Assembly: GCF_003308995.1 (NCBI RefSeq)
Contig: NZ_QFFJ01000002.1
Coordinates: forward strand, 1,054,001 to 1,118,000
Direction: 5' to 3'
Source: Chitinophaga flava
GTDB lineage: Bacteria; Bacteroidota; Bacteroidia; Chitinophagales; Chitinophagaceae
DNA length: 64,000 nucleotides
Position 1 is the first letter of the stretch. Every line of letters begins with the position of its first letter. The notes beneath the pieces are model-generated. The model was not told where the DNA came from, made no database searches, and saw nothing but the letters and a program-made list of their open reading frames with translations. Below, in pieces: positions 45,314 to 53,439 of the stretch. The position numbers were made by a program, and so were the translations under genes.

Positions 45314-46933
45314 TCATCCCATTACAGACACACGTAGTTTGTAACGTTTTTTAAATTGTTCGGTAAGGGCAATTTCAACGTCTTTCTGATGCGTAACCAG
45401 TCCCAGGTTTTCTGAAAAGTCATAACCAACGGCTTCACGCAATACAGTAGCCGCTTCTGCATTTGCTGTTTTTAAATGGCCGTTGTTGCTGTTGTTGGAA
45501 GCGTTTACAATACCTGAAATTTTATTCCTGAATACATCTTCAACTGAAACGGCATCTTTTTGGGGAGCTTTGGGTGATGTAATAATGGAGGAAGGCCTTT
45601 GTGCTTCGTCCAATACTTGTTTTGTTGAATTGTAGATATTAGTGATGTTTCCATCATTGTCAACAGATACCGTGATAAGGCCATGATCGGAATTAATACT
45701 TTCAATTCCTTTGTGGGCCTGCCTGAATTGTACAATAGTTTCTACCACTGACGTTTCATCTATTTTGCCAGAGCCTTTGGTAGTGCCGCCGCAAGTAAGC
45801 CGGTGGCGCATATTTCCTTCTATCAATTCAATGCCTTTGTCAAAGCCCAGGTCTTTAATTGCTTTTTGGGCAATGCTGGTTGCTTTGGATTCGGCAATAG
45901 CTTTTTTGTTTTCTGTATTGGGTGCTGCAAGATGAATGTTCAGCGCCCCTTCGCGGTTTACATTCAGATGGAGACCTTTGCCTTTTAGCATCCTGTTACC
46001 ATCTGCGTCGAACAAAACAGTTTCTGCCTGGGACTTTGTAAGCCCAAGTTCGTTGGCTATTTTACTGATGCGTTTGTCGTCGAAGATATTTTTGTCGAGA
46101 ATGATTGCATTTGCCTGCTTAGGCATGCTGAGTAGCGAGACTTTGGGTGCGCTTGAACGAAGAGTGCCTATCCATTGCCATTGATACCAGTTTTTTACAG
46201 CAGCAGCACGGGAAAATAGTCTTTCATTGTTAAGCATATTGATTGCTTCTGCCTGGTTGGCGCCACTAGCCATTACCGTTGCTACCTGGCCATGGCTTAT
46301 ACGCCAGCTGGCATCTAAAAATGCACGGGCAAACGATTTCCCCTTTTTCCATTCATCCCAAAAGTATTTACCGTAATTAGCATCATCCACACTTGTGGTT
46401 TCATAACCGAACAACATGCGAAGTCCGCCTTTATTCGGCCCCCACCATGTTTTCACCGGGTTATTGGTGCCGGATACTCTTAGCGAAAAACAGGTAGAGA
46501 AAAATAAGTAACGCAGTTCCTCATTGGCGAATGCCATTTGATTGCTAAATGCCCAATCCCTATTGTCCCATTTGGACCCAAGAGGCGCCTGAAATACGCC
46601 GTTGCCATCCATATTGCCATGTCCGGAGTGATAGAAAACAGTTACTGCATCCATGCCGTAAGTGTCTTGCCAGTTGTCATAGGTTTCTTCGTAACCCCAT
46701 ACCTGGACACCCGCGTCCCTGAACCAAAAATTAGCGGCTTTGCCGGCAAAGCTTGTGGGATATTCTAAAAAGCCATTTGCGTCTTCGTGAGTAAGTCCTA
46801 ATGGACTTGCGCTACTGAATTTTTCCAGGCTGCATGCGCCATACCAATCATTTGATCCGCTAACAACAACTTTGAGATTTTTTAAAGATTGGGAATCGTG
46901 AGGGTCCGCATAATTTAATTTTTCGTATTTCAT
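45314..46933 (-). CDS. caspase-fold (clan CD-like) protease-like protein
   Basis: A 539-residue protein without a signal peptide. Residues 95-107 (DAVTVFYHSGHGN) form a strand followed by S-GHG, with His105 in the catalytic place of caspase-fold enzymes; residues 141-150 (RYLFFSTCFS) form the next strand ending in Cys148, the nucleophile position. This spacing and both boxes match caspase/gingipain/CHAT-type peptidases, and the protein resembles what I recall of DUF6345. The C-terminal 270 residues (with ELGLTKSQAETVLFDADGN and an SDHGLITVSVDNDGNI stretch) are unrecognised and might be regulatory. It is divergent from a phosphorylase-like gene, and its base composition is more AT-rich than the neighbours. 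Confidence 0.72.
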   Translation of the reverse strand: MKYEKLNYADPHDSQSLKNLKVVVSGSNDWYGACSLEKFSSASPLGLTHEDANGFLEYPTSFAGKAANFWFRDAGVQVWGYEETYDNWQDTYGMDAVTVFYHSGHGNMDGNGVFQAPLGSKWDNRDWAFSNQMAFANEELRYLFFSTCFSLRVSGTNNPVKTWWGPNKGGLRMLFGYETTSVDDANYGKYFWDEWKKGKSFARAFLDASWRISHGQVATVMASGANQAEAINMLNNERLFSRAAAVKNWYQWQWIGTLRSSAPKVSLLSMPKQANAIILDKNIFDDKRISKIANELGLTKSQAETVLFDADGNRMLKGKGLHLNVNREGALNIHLAAPNTENKKAIAESKATSIAQKAIKDLGFDKGIELIEGNMRHRLTCGGTTKGSGKIDETSVVETIVQFRQAHKGIESINSDHGLITVSVDNDGNITNIYNSTKQVLDEAQRPSSIITSPKAPQKDAVSVEDVFRNKISGIVNASNNSNNGHLKTANAEAATVLREAVGYDFSENLGLVTHQKDVEIALTEQFKKRYKLRVSVMG

Positions 46934-47386
46934 ACGTGTTTAATTTTTTGCCTACTCTTTGGAAAATGGATTTTCGGCATACTCCATTTTAAGGGGTAAG
47001 ATTTACTTTTGAAAAGTGTTTATTGATAGATGGATCTGCTTTATCCGGGGAATAGTACAGACATATATTAATAGTATGTTGGAACGAGAAATACTTACCG
47101 GGTTTACTGTATTAGTCGTAATGCTAGCGGAAAAGGGAAACAATATTCACTTTAATTTTTTATAGAAAAGCGGATCGGCTGCTATCAGGATATGATACGG
47201 CCTTTTTCTTTTTATACGACAGCTGCAACCTTTTCTATCTTCCGGCTGTTATAACAACTGCAAAATCTATTTACCATATTCAACACTATTCTTGACAGAA
47301 CCCATCAACCCCAGTATGAGAAAGGGTTTGTTCCATACTATTAAACCAGTTTCCAATCTTTTAATCATTTTTAAAACCTCAACATT
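46934..47386. other. divergent intergenic region, caspase-like / phosphorylase-like pair
   Basis: About 450 bases between divergent genes and without a credible ORF. Near the caspase-like gene there is an 8-bp inverted repeat AAAATGGA (46963-46970) / TCCATTTT (46983-46990), a possible operator. A near-consensus -7 box TATTCTTG (47287-47294) lies on the plus strand. A weak hairpin with T-run lies near 47170-47215. The length is unusual for two promoters only. Confidence 0.45.
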
Positions 47387-48340
47387 ATGAGCATCAAACG
47401 AATCCTGTTAATCGGTAACAAATCATGGGAAGTAGAACCCATTCTGAATGCACTACTGAACGTTAGAATGCGCCCCAGCGGACTACCTGATCCTACTCAT
47501 TTAAATTACCCCTGGACTTTCCTGCCTGGCTCTCCGCAGCCACGCGCTATCTGGGACTGCTTTCCGCAGGTGACCATAGAACTTTGGTGTATACAGGATA
47601 TCATGGATACTCAATGGAACCCTTCCAGCTCACAGGGCAAACACGCCTGTCTGCCTAAGGCACTCTATTACAGACAGGAAAAGCCTGATCTGGTCGTTGC
47701 GCTGGGAACCGCCGCGCTGGGCCTTGACGGCGGAAATAACAATGGTTGTGTGGTGATGGGCAGCAATATCTTCATTCACAATTTTCATCCCAACGGAGAA
47801 AATATCCAAAGCCAGTGGGACGACCCCAAGGACTTTGAAAAAGTACTCCACTCCGCAGTATCCCCCGATTTCTTTCAGCTGATGGACAATACTACTGTGA
47901 AGGCTATTGAGTCCCGGTTACTGAAGCCTTATCTCCATCCTTCTGATAATATAGGGGTCATGTCTGATAAAGATTATATAGGCGTCAGCGTTGTAAATAT
48001 CACTAACTATGCGGACTATAAAACCTCCGACCAGGAGGGCCTGAAAGCCCTGGCCGCTACCGGCAATACATTGCCGGTAGGTTCTGTGGAAACAACACAC
48101 GGTGTTATTCGGCTGTTATGTGATGCCCCATTTGTTTTTATGTCCGGTATTACAGACAGGGAAGGGTATTTTGACGAAGATGTGAATGGCCAGGATGCAA
48201 ATGGAAATGTTAAAACAGAAGCGCAGAATTTTACTGCTGCGTTTAATATCGGTGTTTGTTTAGGTCATATGATTCCTAAAATGGCATCATTTGTAACTGC
48301 CAAACAAACAAAACCAGCACAGGCCAGCGTAACGGCCTGA
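47387..48340 (+). CDS. nucleoside phosphorylase/nucleosidase-fold protein
   Basis: A 317-residue cytosolic protein with features of the PNP_UDP (MTAN) superfamily: N-terminal strand KRILLIGNKSWEVEPIL, a central DLVVALGTAALG, and the active-site region VGSVETTHGVIRLLCDAPFVFMSGITD, where Glu235 and Asp257 fall at the places of the ribose-binding Glu and catalytic Asp (M-E and ISD motifs of MTAN). The segment KPDLVVALGTAALGLDGGNNNG is otherwise unusual. Enzymatic activity is uncertain. Such folds occur as effector or sensor parts in bacterial conflict systems. It is divergent from the caspase-like gene and ends at a terminator. Confidence 0.65.
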   Translation: MSIKRILLIGNKSWEVEPILNALLNVRMRPSGLPDPTHLNYPWTFLPGSPQPRAIWDCFPQVTIELWCIQDIMDTQWNPSSSQGKHACLPKALYYRQEKPDLVVALGTAALGLDGGNNNGCVVMGSNIFIHNFHPNGENIQSQWDDPKDFEKVLHSAVSPDFFQLMDNTTVKAIESRLLKPYLHPSDNIGVMSDKDYIGVSVVNITNYADYKTSDQEGLKALAATGNTLPVGSVETTHGVIRLLCDAPFVFMSGITDREGYFDEDVNGQDANGNVKTEAQNFTAAFNIGVCLGHMIPKMASFVTAKQTKPAQASVTA

Positions 48341-48367
48341 TGCCAGCGATGTAATTGTCTTCAAAAA

Positions 48368-48399
48368 AACACCCGGTTCATGCAAGATGACCGGGTGTT
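48368..48399. terminator. intrinsic terminator between phosphorylase-like and DUF4855 genes
   Basis: Stem AACACCCGGT / ACCGGGTGTT, extended by TCAT/ATGA with one bulge. The A-run on the left gives a T-tract for the minus-strand locus; the plus-strand side has only weak T content. Confidence 0.8.
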
Positions 48400-48427
48400 G
48401 AATTTATAAGAGGGAAAAGACAGACCG

Positions 48428-49537
48428 TTATCGTTGGTCCGCTGCCGTTTGCCGCGTAACGATAATATCTGAGAGCCGTTTCACCAGACCTGTTATTACC
48501 GGGTCGGTGCTGAGTGACATGGTGAGCCATGCGCCACCGCCTTCGTAATAAGCTACCGGCAGGTTATTCCAGGCCCCAGCCTTGGTAAATTCATTGATGT
48601 AGTCTGTATACTTTTGACGGTATCCGGCCTGGTTCATCAGGCGGTCGTCGAACTCCATTTCCAGCGCCATTTTATTTTTCTGTGCGAAGTTGATCGCTCC
48701 GGTGAGGATAGAGTAAGGGGAGTTGAGATCAAAGAAATAATTGGGCTGTTGATAGGCGATATCGAAGCCCATGTTTTTCCAGTTGGCAGCTCCTGCTGCG
48801 CCATAGTAGGGTATCCAGTAAAACCGTTGTTGTTTGCTGTGGATATTGGCGGCCACGGTAGGGAGTATTTCCACAGCGCCGGTATTTTGTTCTGCTACCC
48901 AGTAAAAGCCCATCAGTTCAATATGTTTGAAATTGGCGGCCTGCCATTTGGCCAGAGCTGTTTCGATGTACCATTTACAGGCTGCTACTCTGTCGGCGGA
49001 GTCAGCGAAATTGAGGGTTTTGCCGTTGAGATCACCCCAGTTGCTCAGCGTCCGGATAGGTTCCGGTAACGTGAGCACTACTTTCCTTTTACGTTTAGGC
49101 GTTATGTTTAGTTGAGCCAGACTATCCAGCACATCATCCAATGCATGCAGGGCTTTCCCGTTTTCGAAGTTACGGTCCAGCAACCATTGCCATTCTGTTT
49201 TACCTGCTGGCAGTGGTTCGTATCCTTCAGCATATTCGTGCCCCATTCCATCTTTGAATTCGATGAACAGGAAACCATCAAAGAGCCAGTCGACGCCCGT
49301 ATTGGTTTTGCGGTATATATAAGGGGTCAGCTGGTCTTTGGTCCAGGGAAGGCGCTGAATACCGCCCTGGTAGATAAGGGCCAGATCTGAGATATACCAG
49401 GCTGGCAGCGGTTGTGCGGTGGTAGTATCTTTTTTGGCAACAGCAGTTTCTGTATACACCTTCTGACAGGAGGTGCCTAAAAGTACGGTGCTGGTCATCA
49501 GCACCAGTGTGGTAAACAGCAATGAAAGCTTTTTCAT
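48428..49537 (-). CDS. DUF4855 lipoprotein, possible glycoside hydrolase
   Basis: A 369-residue lipoprotein (lipobox LLGTSCQK) of the DUF4855 family. Motifs seen include LPAWYISDLALIYQGG, FDGFLFIEFKDG, HIELMGFYWVAEQNT, AYQQPNYFF and KMALEMEFDDRL. The order of strand-end acidic residues (FIEF, MEFD) suggests a TIM-barrel hydrolase, so this could be the catalytic enzyme of the second SusCD locus, but no activity can be claimed. It is the last gene of that locus, 21 bases after the DUF4998 gene. Confidence 0.82.
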   Translation of the reverse strand: MKKLSLLFTTLVLMTSTVLLGTSCQKVYTETAVAKKDTTTAQPLPAWYISDLALIYQGGIQRLPWTKDQLTPYIYRKTNTGVDWLFDGFLFIEFKDGMGHEYAEGYEPLPAGKTEWQWLLDRNFENGKALHALDDVLDSLAQLNITPKRKRKVVLTLPEPIRTLSNWGDLNGKTLNFADSADRVAACKWYIETALAKWQAANFKHIELMGFYWVAEQNTGAVEILPTVAANIHSKQQRFYWIPYYGAAGAANWKNMGFDIAYQQPNYFFDLNSPYSILTGAINFAQKNKMALEMEFDDRLMNQAGYRQKYTDYINEFTKAGAWNNLPVAYYEGGGAWLTMSLSTDPVITGLVKRLSDIIVTRQTAADQR

Positions 49538-49558
49538 ATGGTATCAATTTTAAGTGAA

Positions 49559-50236
49559 TTATTGTGGTTGACGGGTAACGGCATCTGCATAAAAAGTATC
49601 GATACAAAGTGTATCCGGGCGGAAAGAAGTCCGGTAGGAGAAAGAGCTGCCTGGTTGATAATTTTTAAGCCTAGTGCCGGCGGCGCTACGGGGCGCCTGC
49701 ACCACCACGGATTGCCCGGTGTTGCTGGTATAGCTGATTTCCATTCCGGTGATGGTTTCTTCTGCGAGGCCCCAGCTGAGCTGTGCATCTGTATCTACGA
49801 GCGTAGCAGCAGTAAGGGCGCGGTTAAGCAGGCTGCTTTTATAAATAGGTCCGTAAGAACGGCCGGTGATATAGGCGGGCACGGAGCGTGAACCGCTGTT
49901 GTTCCAGGTATATACCTCGAAGCTGTAACTACCTTCCGGCATATTACTAAAGAGGTATGACATAGAGTCGATACCGGCGCTTCTTTTTACGGGCAGTATT
50001 ACAGAGTCTTTCCGGCTGTTATAGTAAATGGTGACACCTGTGATTTTGGGATCAGATATGAGCAGCCAGGTCAGTTTGAGCCGGCCATCGCCGGGCAGTA
50101 CTTTCAAAGAGTCTACTCTTCCGGTGTAGGCAATTTCCTGGCGGCCGGAGAGTTGCAGGTAATCGTCCATTTTGCTGCAACTGGCCAGCAATAGGATGCC
50201 CAGCAGTATATAAACAGGGATGAGTGTTTTTTTCAT
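49559..50236 (-). CDS. DUF4998 lipoprotein
   Basis: A 225-residue lipoprotein (lipobox LLASCSKMDDY) with two fibronectin-like beta domains (GDGRLKLTWLLISDPKITGVTIYYN, and the second from ALTAATLVDTDAQLSWGLAEETITGMEISY). DUF4998 proteins usually lie beside SusD and DUF5000-type lipoproteins. It is probably a surface accessory binding protein of the same locus; it starts 20 bases after the preceding gene. Confidence 0.83.
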   Translation of the reverse strand: MKKTLIPVYILLGILLLASCSKMDDYLQLSGRQEIAYTGRVDSLKVLPGDGRLKLTWLLISDPKITGVTIYYNSRKDSVILPVKRSAGIDSMSYLFSNMPEGSYSFEVYTWNNSGSRSVPAYITGRSYGPIYKSSLLNRALTAATLVDTDAQLSWGLAEETITGMEISYTSNTGQSVVVQAPRSAAGTRLKNYQPGSSFSYRTSFRPDTLCIDTFYADAVTRQPQ

Positions 50237-50256
50237 AGTGGAATTTTTTAAAACTG

Positions 50257-51462
50257 TTATTTGGTATCTCCCCAGAAAGTGATTTCAGCAAAAGACATGT
50301 TACCATTGCCCATCCAGTTCTCCAGGCATTTCACGCGGATATAACGGAAAGCGGGCAGCCCATCGGGGAAGTTGGCCATATCGCCGCGCAGCCATACTTC
50401 TGCATCTGCATCGTTGTATTGCTCGCCCTGCAGCCCGGAGGGCTTCTCCTGTTCGTAATACAGTATTTTGGTCCAGTTATCCCAGCTGCCATCTGCAGGC
50501 GGATTGTTACTGCCCCAGAGTTCATATTTACGTATAGCCTTATGCGTGAAACGATAATAATGGTTGATGCGGAAGCGGCTGATATGAGCGGTTTCTCCCA
50601 GGTCTATCGTGATATGGATAGGAGTGCCGTCGGTAGGGCCGTTGGTGGAAAGGTTCTGCCAGTTGTTGCCATTGCCGTCATAGGGATTGCTGAAAGAAGA
50701 GGAGTATTTACCATCCCAGAGGTAACGATAGGCGATGTTCCACTCAGTAGTATATACGGGGCCGTCGCCGGGAAGTTTGATCTCCCTGAACCTGGATTTG
50801 TCGAGCATCTTTTCGTATAGGGGTGTCAGTTCCTGGAAAAGGGTGTCGGAAGTATTGCCCCATTTGTCGCGGATGAAAACCCCGAACCTGGCTTTATTGG
50901 GTGGAAGCCCGCGGAAAGTATGGTTACCGTCTTTGGTAGCAGTGAAATAAGTATCGAGCAGGGAGATGTTTTTCTGCACGGAATCGGGGCCACAGAAGCC
51001 AATTTCCAGCTCCAGGCCGGTAGGATTAGTGAATTTAAGATTGACACCACCAAAGTCGGCATTCATCACAAATGATTTGAACACATCAGCAAAAGGAGGC
51101 TGCAACGGATGGATGGTGACGGTTACCGGAGCAGAGCGTACTTCGCTTTTGCTCACGGAATATAGTTTTACTTCGTAGGGAGAAGTGTCACCGAGACCTT
51201 CAATCTGCAGGGTGTTGGTATAGTGAGATGCTTTGAACTGCCGGACCACGCCTTGTTTGTTGGTCACCTCTGCCAGTATGTACAACAGGTTGTTGCTGGA
51301 GGGCAACACATAGGTCAGCCGGGAACCGCCAGGGATGGGCTCTTCGGTTATCTTGGTTATCAGGTCCGGTGCAGTAGCATCATTATAGGCAGGCTTCATC
51401 ATTTCTTCCTTACAGGCGGTAAGCCATAAAACCGCCAGCAGCAAAGGGATGTATCGTTTCAT
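50257..51462 (-). CDS. DUF4959/DUF5126/DUF5000-type lipoprotein with F5/8C-like domain
   Basis: A 401-residue lipoprotein (lipobox WLTACKEE). The first part (YNDATAPDLITKITEEPIPGGSRLTYVLP) matches DUF4959, a second beta domain (ADVFKSFVMNADFGGVNLKF) matches DUF5126, and the C-terminal discoidin-like domain (PIHITIDLGETAHISRFRINHYYR, KYELWGSNNPPADGSWDNW) matches DUF5000. Discoidin domains bind carbohydrate, so this protein probably helps hold a glycan at the cell surface. It follows SusD by 35 bases in a conserved order. Confidence 0.87.
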   Translation of the reverse strand: MKRYIPLLLAVLWLTACKEEMMKPAYNDATAPDLITKITEEPIPGGSRLTYVLPSSNNLLYILAEVTNKQGVVRQFKASHYTNTLQIEGLGDTSPYEVKLYSVSKSEVRSAPVTVTIHPLQPPFADVFKSFVMNADFGGVNLKFTNPTGLELEIGFCGPDSVQKNISLLDTYFTATKDGNHTFRGLPPNKARFGVFIRDKWGNTSDTLFQELTPLYEKMLDKSRFREIKLPGDGPVYTTEWNIAYRYLWDGKYSSSFSNPYDGNGNNWQNLSTNGPTDGTPIHITIDLGETAHISRFRINHYYRFTHKAIRKYELWGSNNPPADGSWDNWTKILYYEQEKPSGLQGEQYNDADAEVWLRGDMANFPDGLPAFRYIRVKCLENWMGNGNMSFAEITFWGDTK

Positions 51463-51497
51463 AAGTTACATGCGTTTGAATGAAATAATGAATAGTA

Positions 51498-53423
51498 TCA
51501 CCATCCCGGATTTTGAACCAGGTTGGTATTAACGGTCAGGTCATATTCCCTGAGTGGCCACAGATAATCACGGGGAGCCACAAACGTTTGCTGGAAAAGG
51601 GTTCTGGGGCGATAGTATTCGCTGGCCACCCGTTGATTGACATCCCATCCCAGCACCGGTTTATTTTCGTATATCACAGCTTCTTTCCAGCGGCGCAGGT
51701 CCCAGTTGCGGGAACCTTCAAAAGCCATTTCAATCATACGTTCCTGGTGGATAATACTACGCAGACCCTCTTTGTTGGCGAATTTGCCGGGATTGTTGGA
51801 ATAGTTGGTCCATGCGTTAACTACACCATCGAGGCCGGCGCGTTTACGGACTTTATCCAGCCATACGATGGCTTCGGTGCCTTTGCCTGTTTCATTGAGT
51901 GCTTCAGCGTAGAGCAGGTAGAGGTCTGCCAGACGCATTTCCGGCCAGGGATATACTTCGGTATTGAAGCCACTGTTGGTCTGCACAAATTTCCAGTTCA
52001 CCAGTTTCTTGGGCCAGTAGCCTGTTTCGGAATAAAACTGGTCTGATACTTTTCCCTGTGGTTGTCCGAACTTGGCTTTGATGGTCCATGCTTTTTCATC
52101 GGTAGCGTTGCTTTGCATGAACCAGAGGCCACCATCGAAGCCCAGGCTGGCATAGAAGCGGTTTTCACGGTCGAAGTGCAGGCGTGCAGTTGTATAGCCC
52201 TGTTGTATGTTGAGGCGCTCATCATAGGTAGCGGTGCGCAACTCATAACGACGGCCATAGTCCCAGGTTTTATCTTCATTGATAGGTACGCCGTTGCTGC
52301 TGTAGAATGTTTCTGCTATACGCAGGGTGGGGGCCATGTAGGAGCTGAGATAGGTAGCGTTGGGGAAAGACGGATCTATCCTGTCTGCCATGGAATAGGT
52401 CTGTAAGGTAGCATCGGTGCGGGCAGAGAGGGCCCATATTATTTCTGTGTTCCAGCGTTCGGTAACGCTGCCGCGTATACTCATTTGTATGATGGAGGCG
52501 GGAGATAATTTGGCGAAAGGATCACTGAATTCAAACAGGCGGATACCGGCACCGGCGCAGGTTTGAATTGCAGCTTCACAGGCTGCTGCTGCTTTCTCCC
52601 ATTTGGAAGCGTCGTAGCTGGTGCTAAAGAGTAACTGTCCATCTTTGTCTTTAAAGGAAGCATAGTCCGGGTTGCCATTAAACAAAGGACTGGCGGCCAT
52701 TGTCAGCAGTCTGGCTTTCAGCATCTGTGCGGCTGGTTTAGTGATCCTGCCCAGCTCCGTGCCGCGATTGGGTACTTCGGCGGGCAACACAGCAATGGCT
52801 TCATCCAGCAGTCGCACAATGTAGTCTGCCACTTTGTCTACCGGGTCGCGCTTTACCTTTACCTGGTCAGGCGTAGCGGAAACAGGCAGACTTTTATCAG
52901 TAATGGGAATAGGTCCGTACATGCGTAACAGGTAGAAGTGATAATAGGCTTTGAGAAACTTCACTTCAGCGATCCATCGTTTCTGCATATCCGGACTGAG
53001 ATAGGCGATATGTTTATAGGATTCCCCCTCCATCATATTTTCCAGGAAGATGTTACAGTCGCGGATAGCCCTGAAATACCCTTTACCGTGATTGCCGCCG
53101 TTCCAGAAATCCACATAGGGATTCACGATATTCTGCTCTCCCAGGGCTATTTTCCAGGGAGATTGATAGAAGTAGTTGTTGGCGCGATAGGTCCACATAT
53201 CATCGGCTCCAAAAAAAAGAATGTTGGACACAGGACCCGCATCGGGCAGGTAGGAGTAACAGGTATAGAGATATTTTTCTGCTTCTGTTTTATTGGAGAA
53301 GGCATTGGCCAGTGTGACCACGTTGTCGGGCACTATATCCAGAAAAGGTTTTTTACAGGCCGAGAGCAGTAATCCGGATGCTAACGTTATTGTATATACG
53401 CTGTGTAGAAGAATTTTTTTCAT
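51498..53423 (-). CDS. SusD/RagB family nutrient-binding lipoprotein
   Basis: A 641-residue lipoprotein from the ATG at 53423 (MKKILLHSVY; the frame is open further up but overlaps susC). Lipobox LLSACKK, then NVVTLANAFSNKTEAEKYLYTCYSYLP and WIAEVKFLKAYYHFYLLRMYGPIPI, both SusD hallmarks, and the full C-terminal ending LWPLREYDLTVNTNLVQNPGW. It caps the SusC encoded 16 bases upstream and binds its substrate. It is longer than the SusD of the first locus and has the complete family C-terminus. Confidence 0.94.
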   Translation of the reverse strand: MKKILLHSVYTITLASGLLLSACKKPFLDIVPDNVVTLANAFSNKTEAEKYLYTCYSYLPDAGPVSNILFFGADDMWTYRANNYFYQSPWKIALGEQNIVNPYVDFWNGGNHGKGYFRAIRDCNIFLENMMEGESYKHIAYLSPDMQKRWIAEVKFLKAYYHFYLLRMYGPIPITDKSLPVSATPDQVKVKRDPVDKVADYIVRLLDEAIAVLPAEVPNRGTELGRITKPAAQMLKARLLTMAASPLFNGNPDYASFKDKDGQLLFSTSYDASKWEKAAAACEAAIQTCAGAGIRLFEFSDPFAKLSPASIIQMSIRGSVTERWNTEIIWALSARTDATLQTYSMADRIDPSFPNATYLSSYMAPTLRIAETFYSSNGVPINEDKTWDYGRRYELRTATYDERLNIQQGYTTARLHFDRENRFYASLGFDGGLWFMQSNATDEKAWTIKAKFGQPQGKVSDQFYSETGYWPKKLVNWKFVQTNSGFNTEVYPWPEMRLADLYLLYAEALNETGKGTEAIVWLDKVRKRAGLDGVVNAWTNYSNNPGKFANKEGLRSIIHQERMIEMAFEGSRNWDLRRWKEAVIYENKPVLGWDVNQRVASEYYRPRTLFQQTFVAPRDYLWPLREYDLTVNTNLVQNPGW

Positions 53424-53439
53424 GTGACAAATGTTAAGG

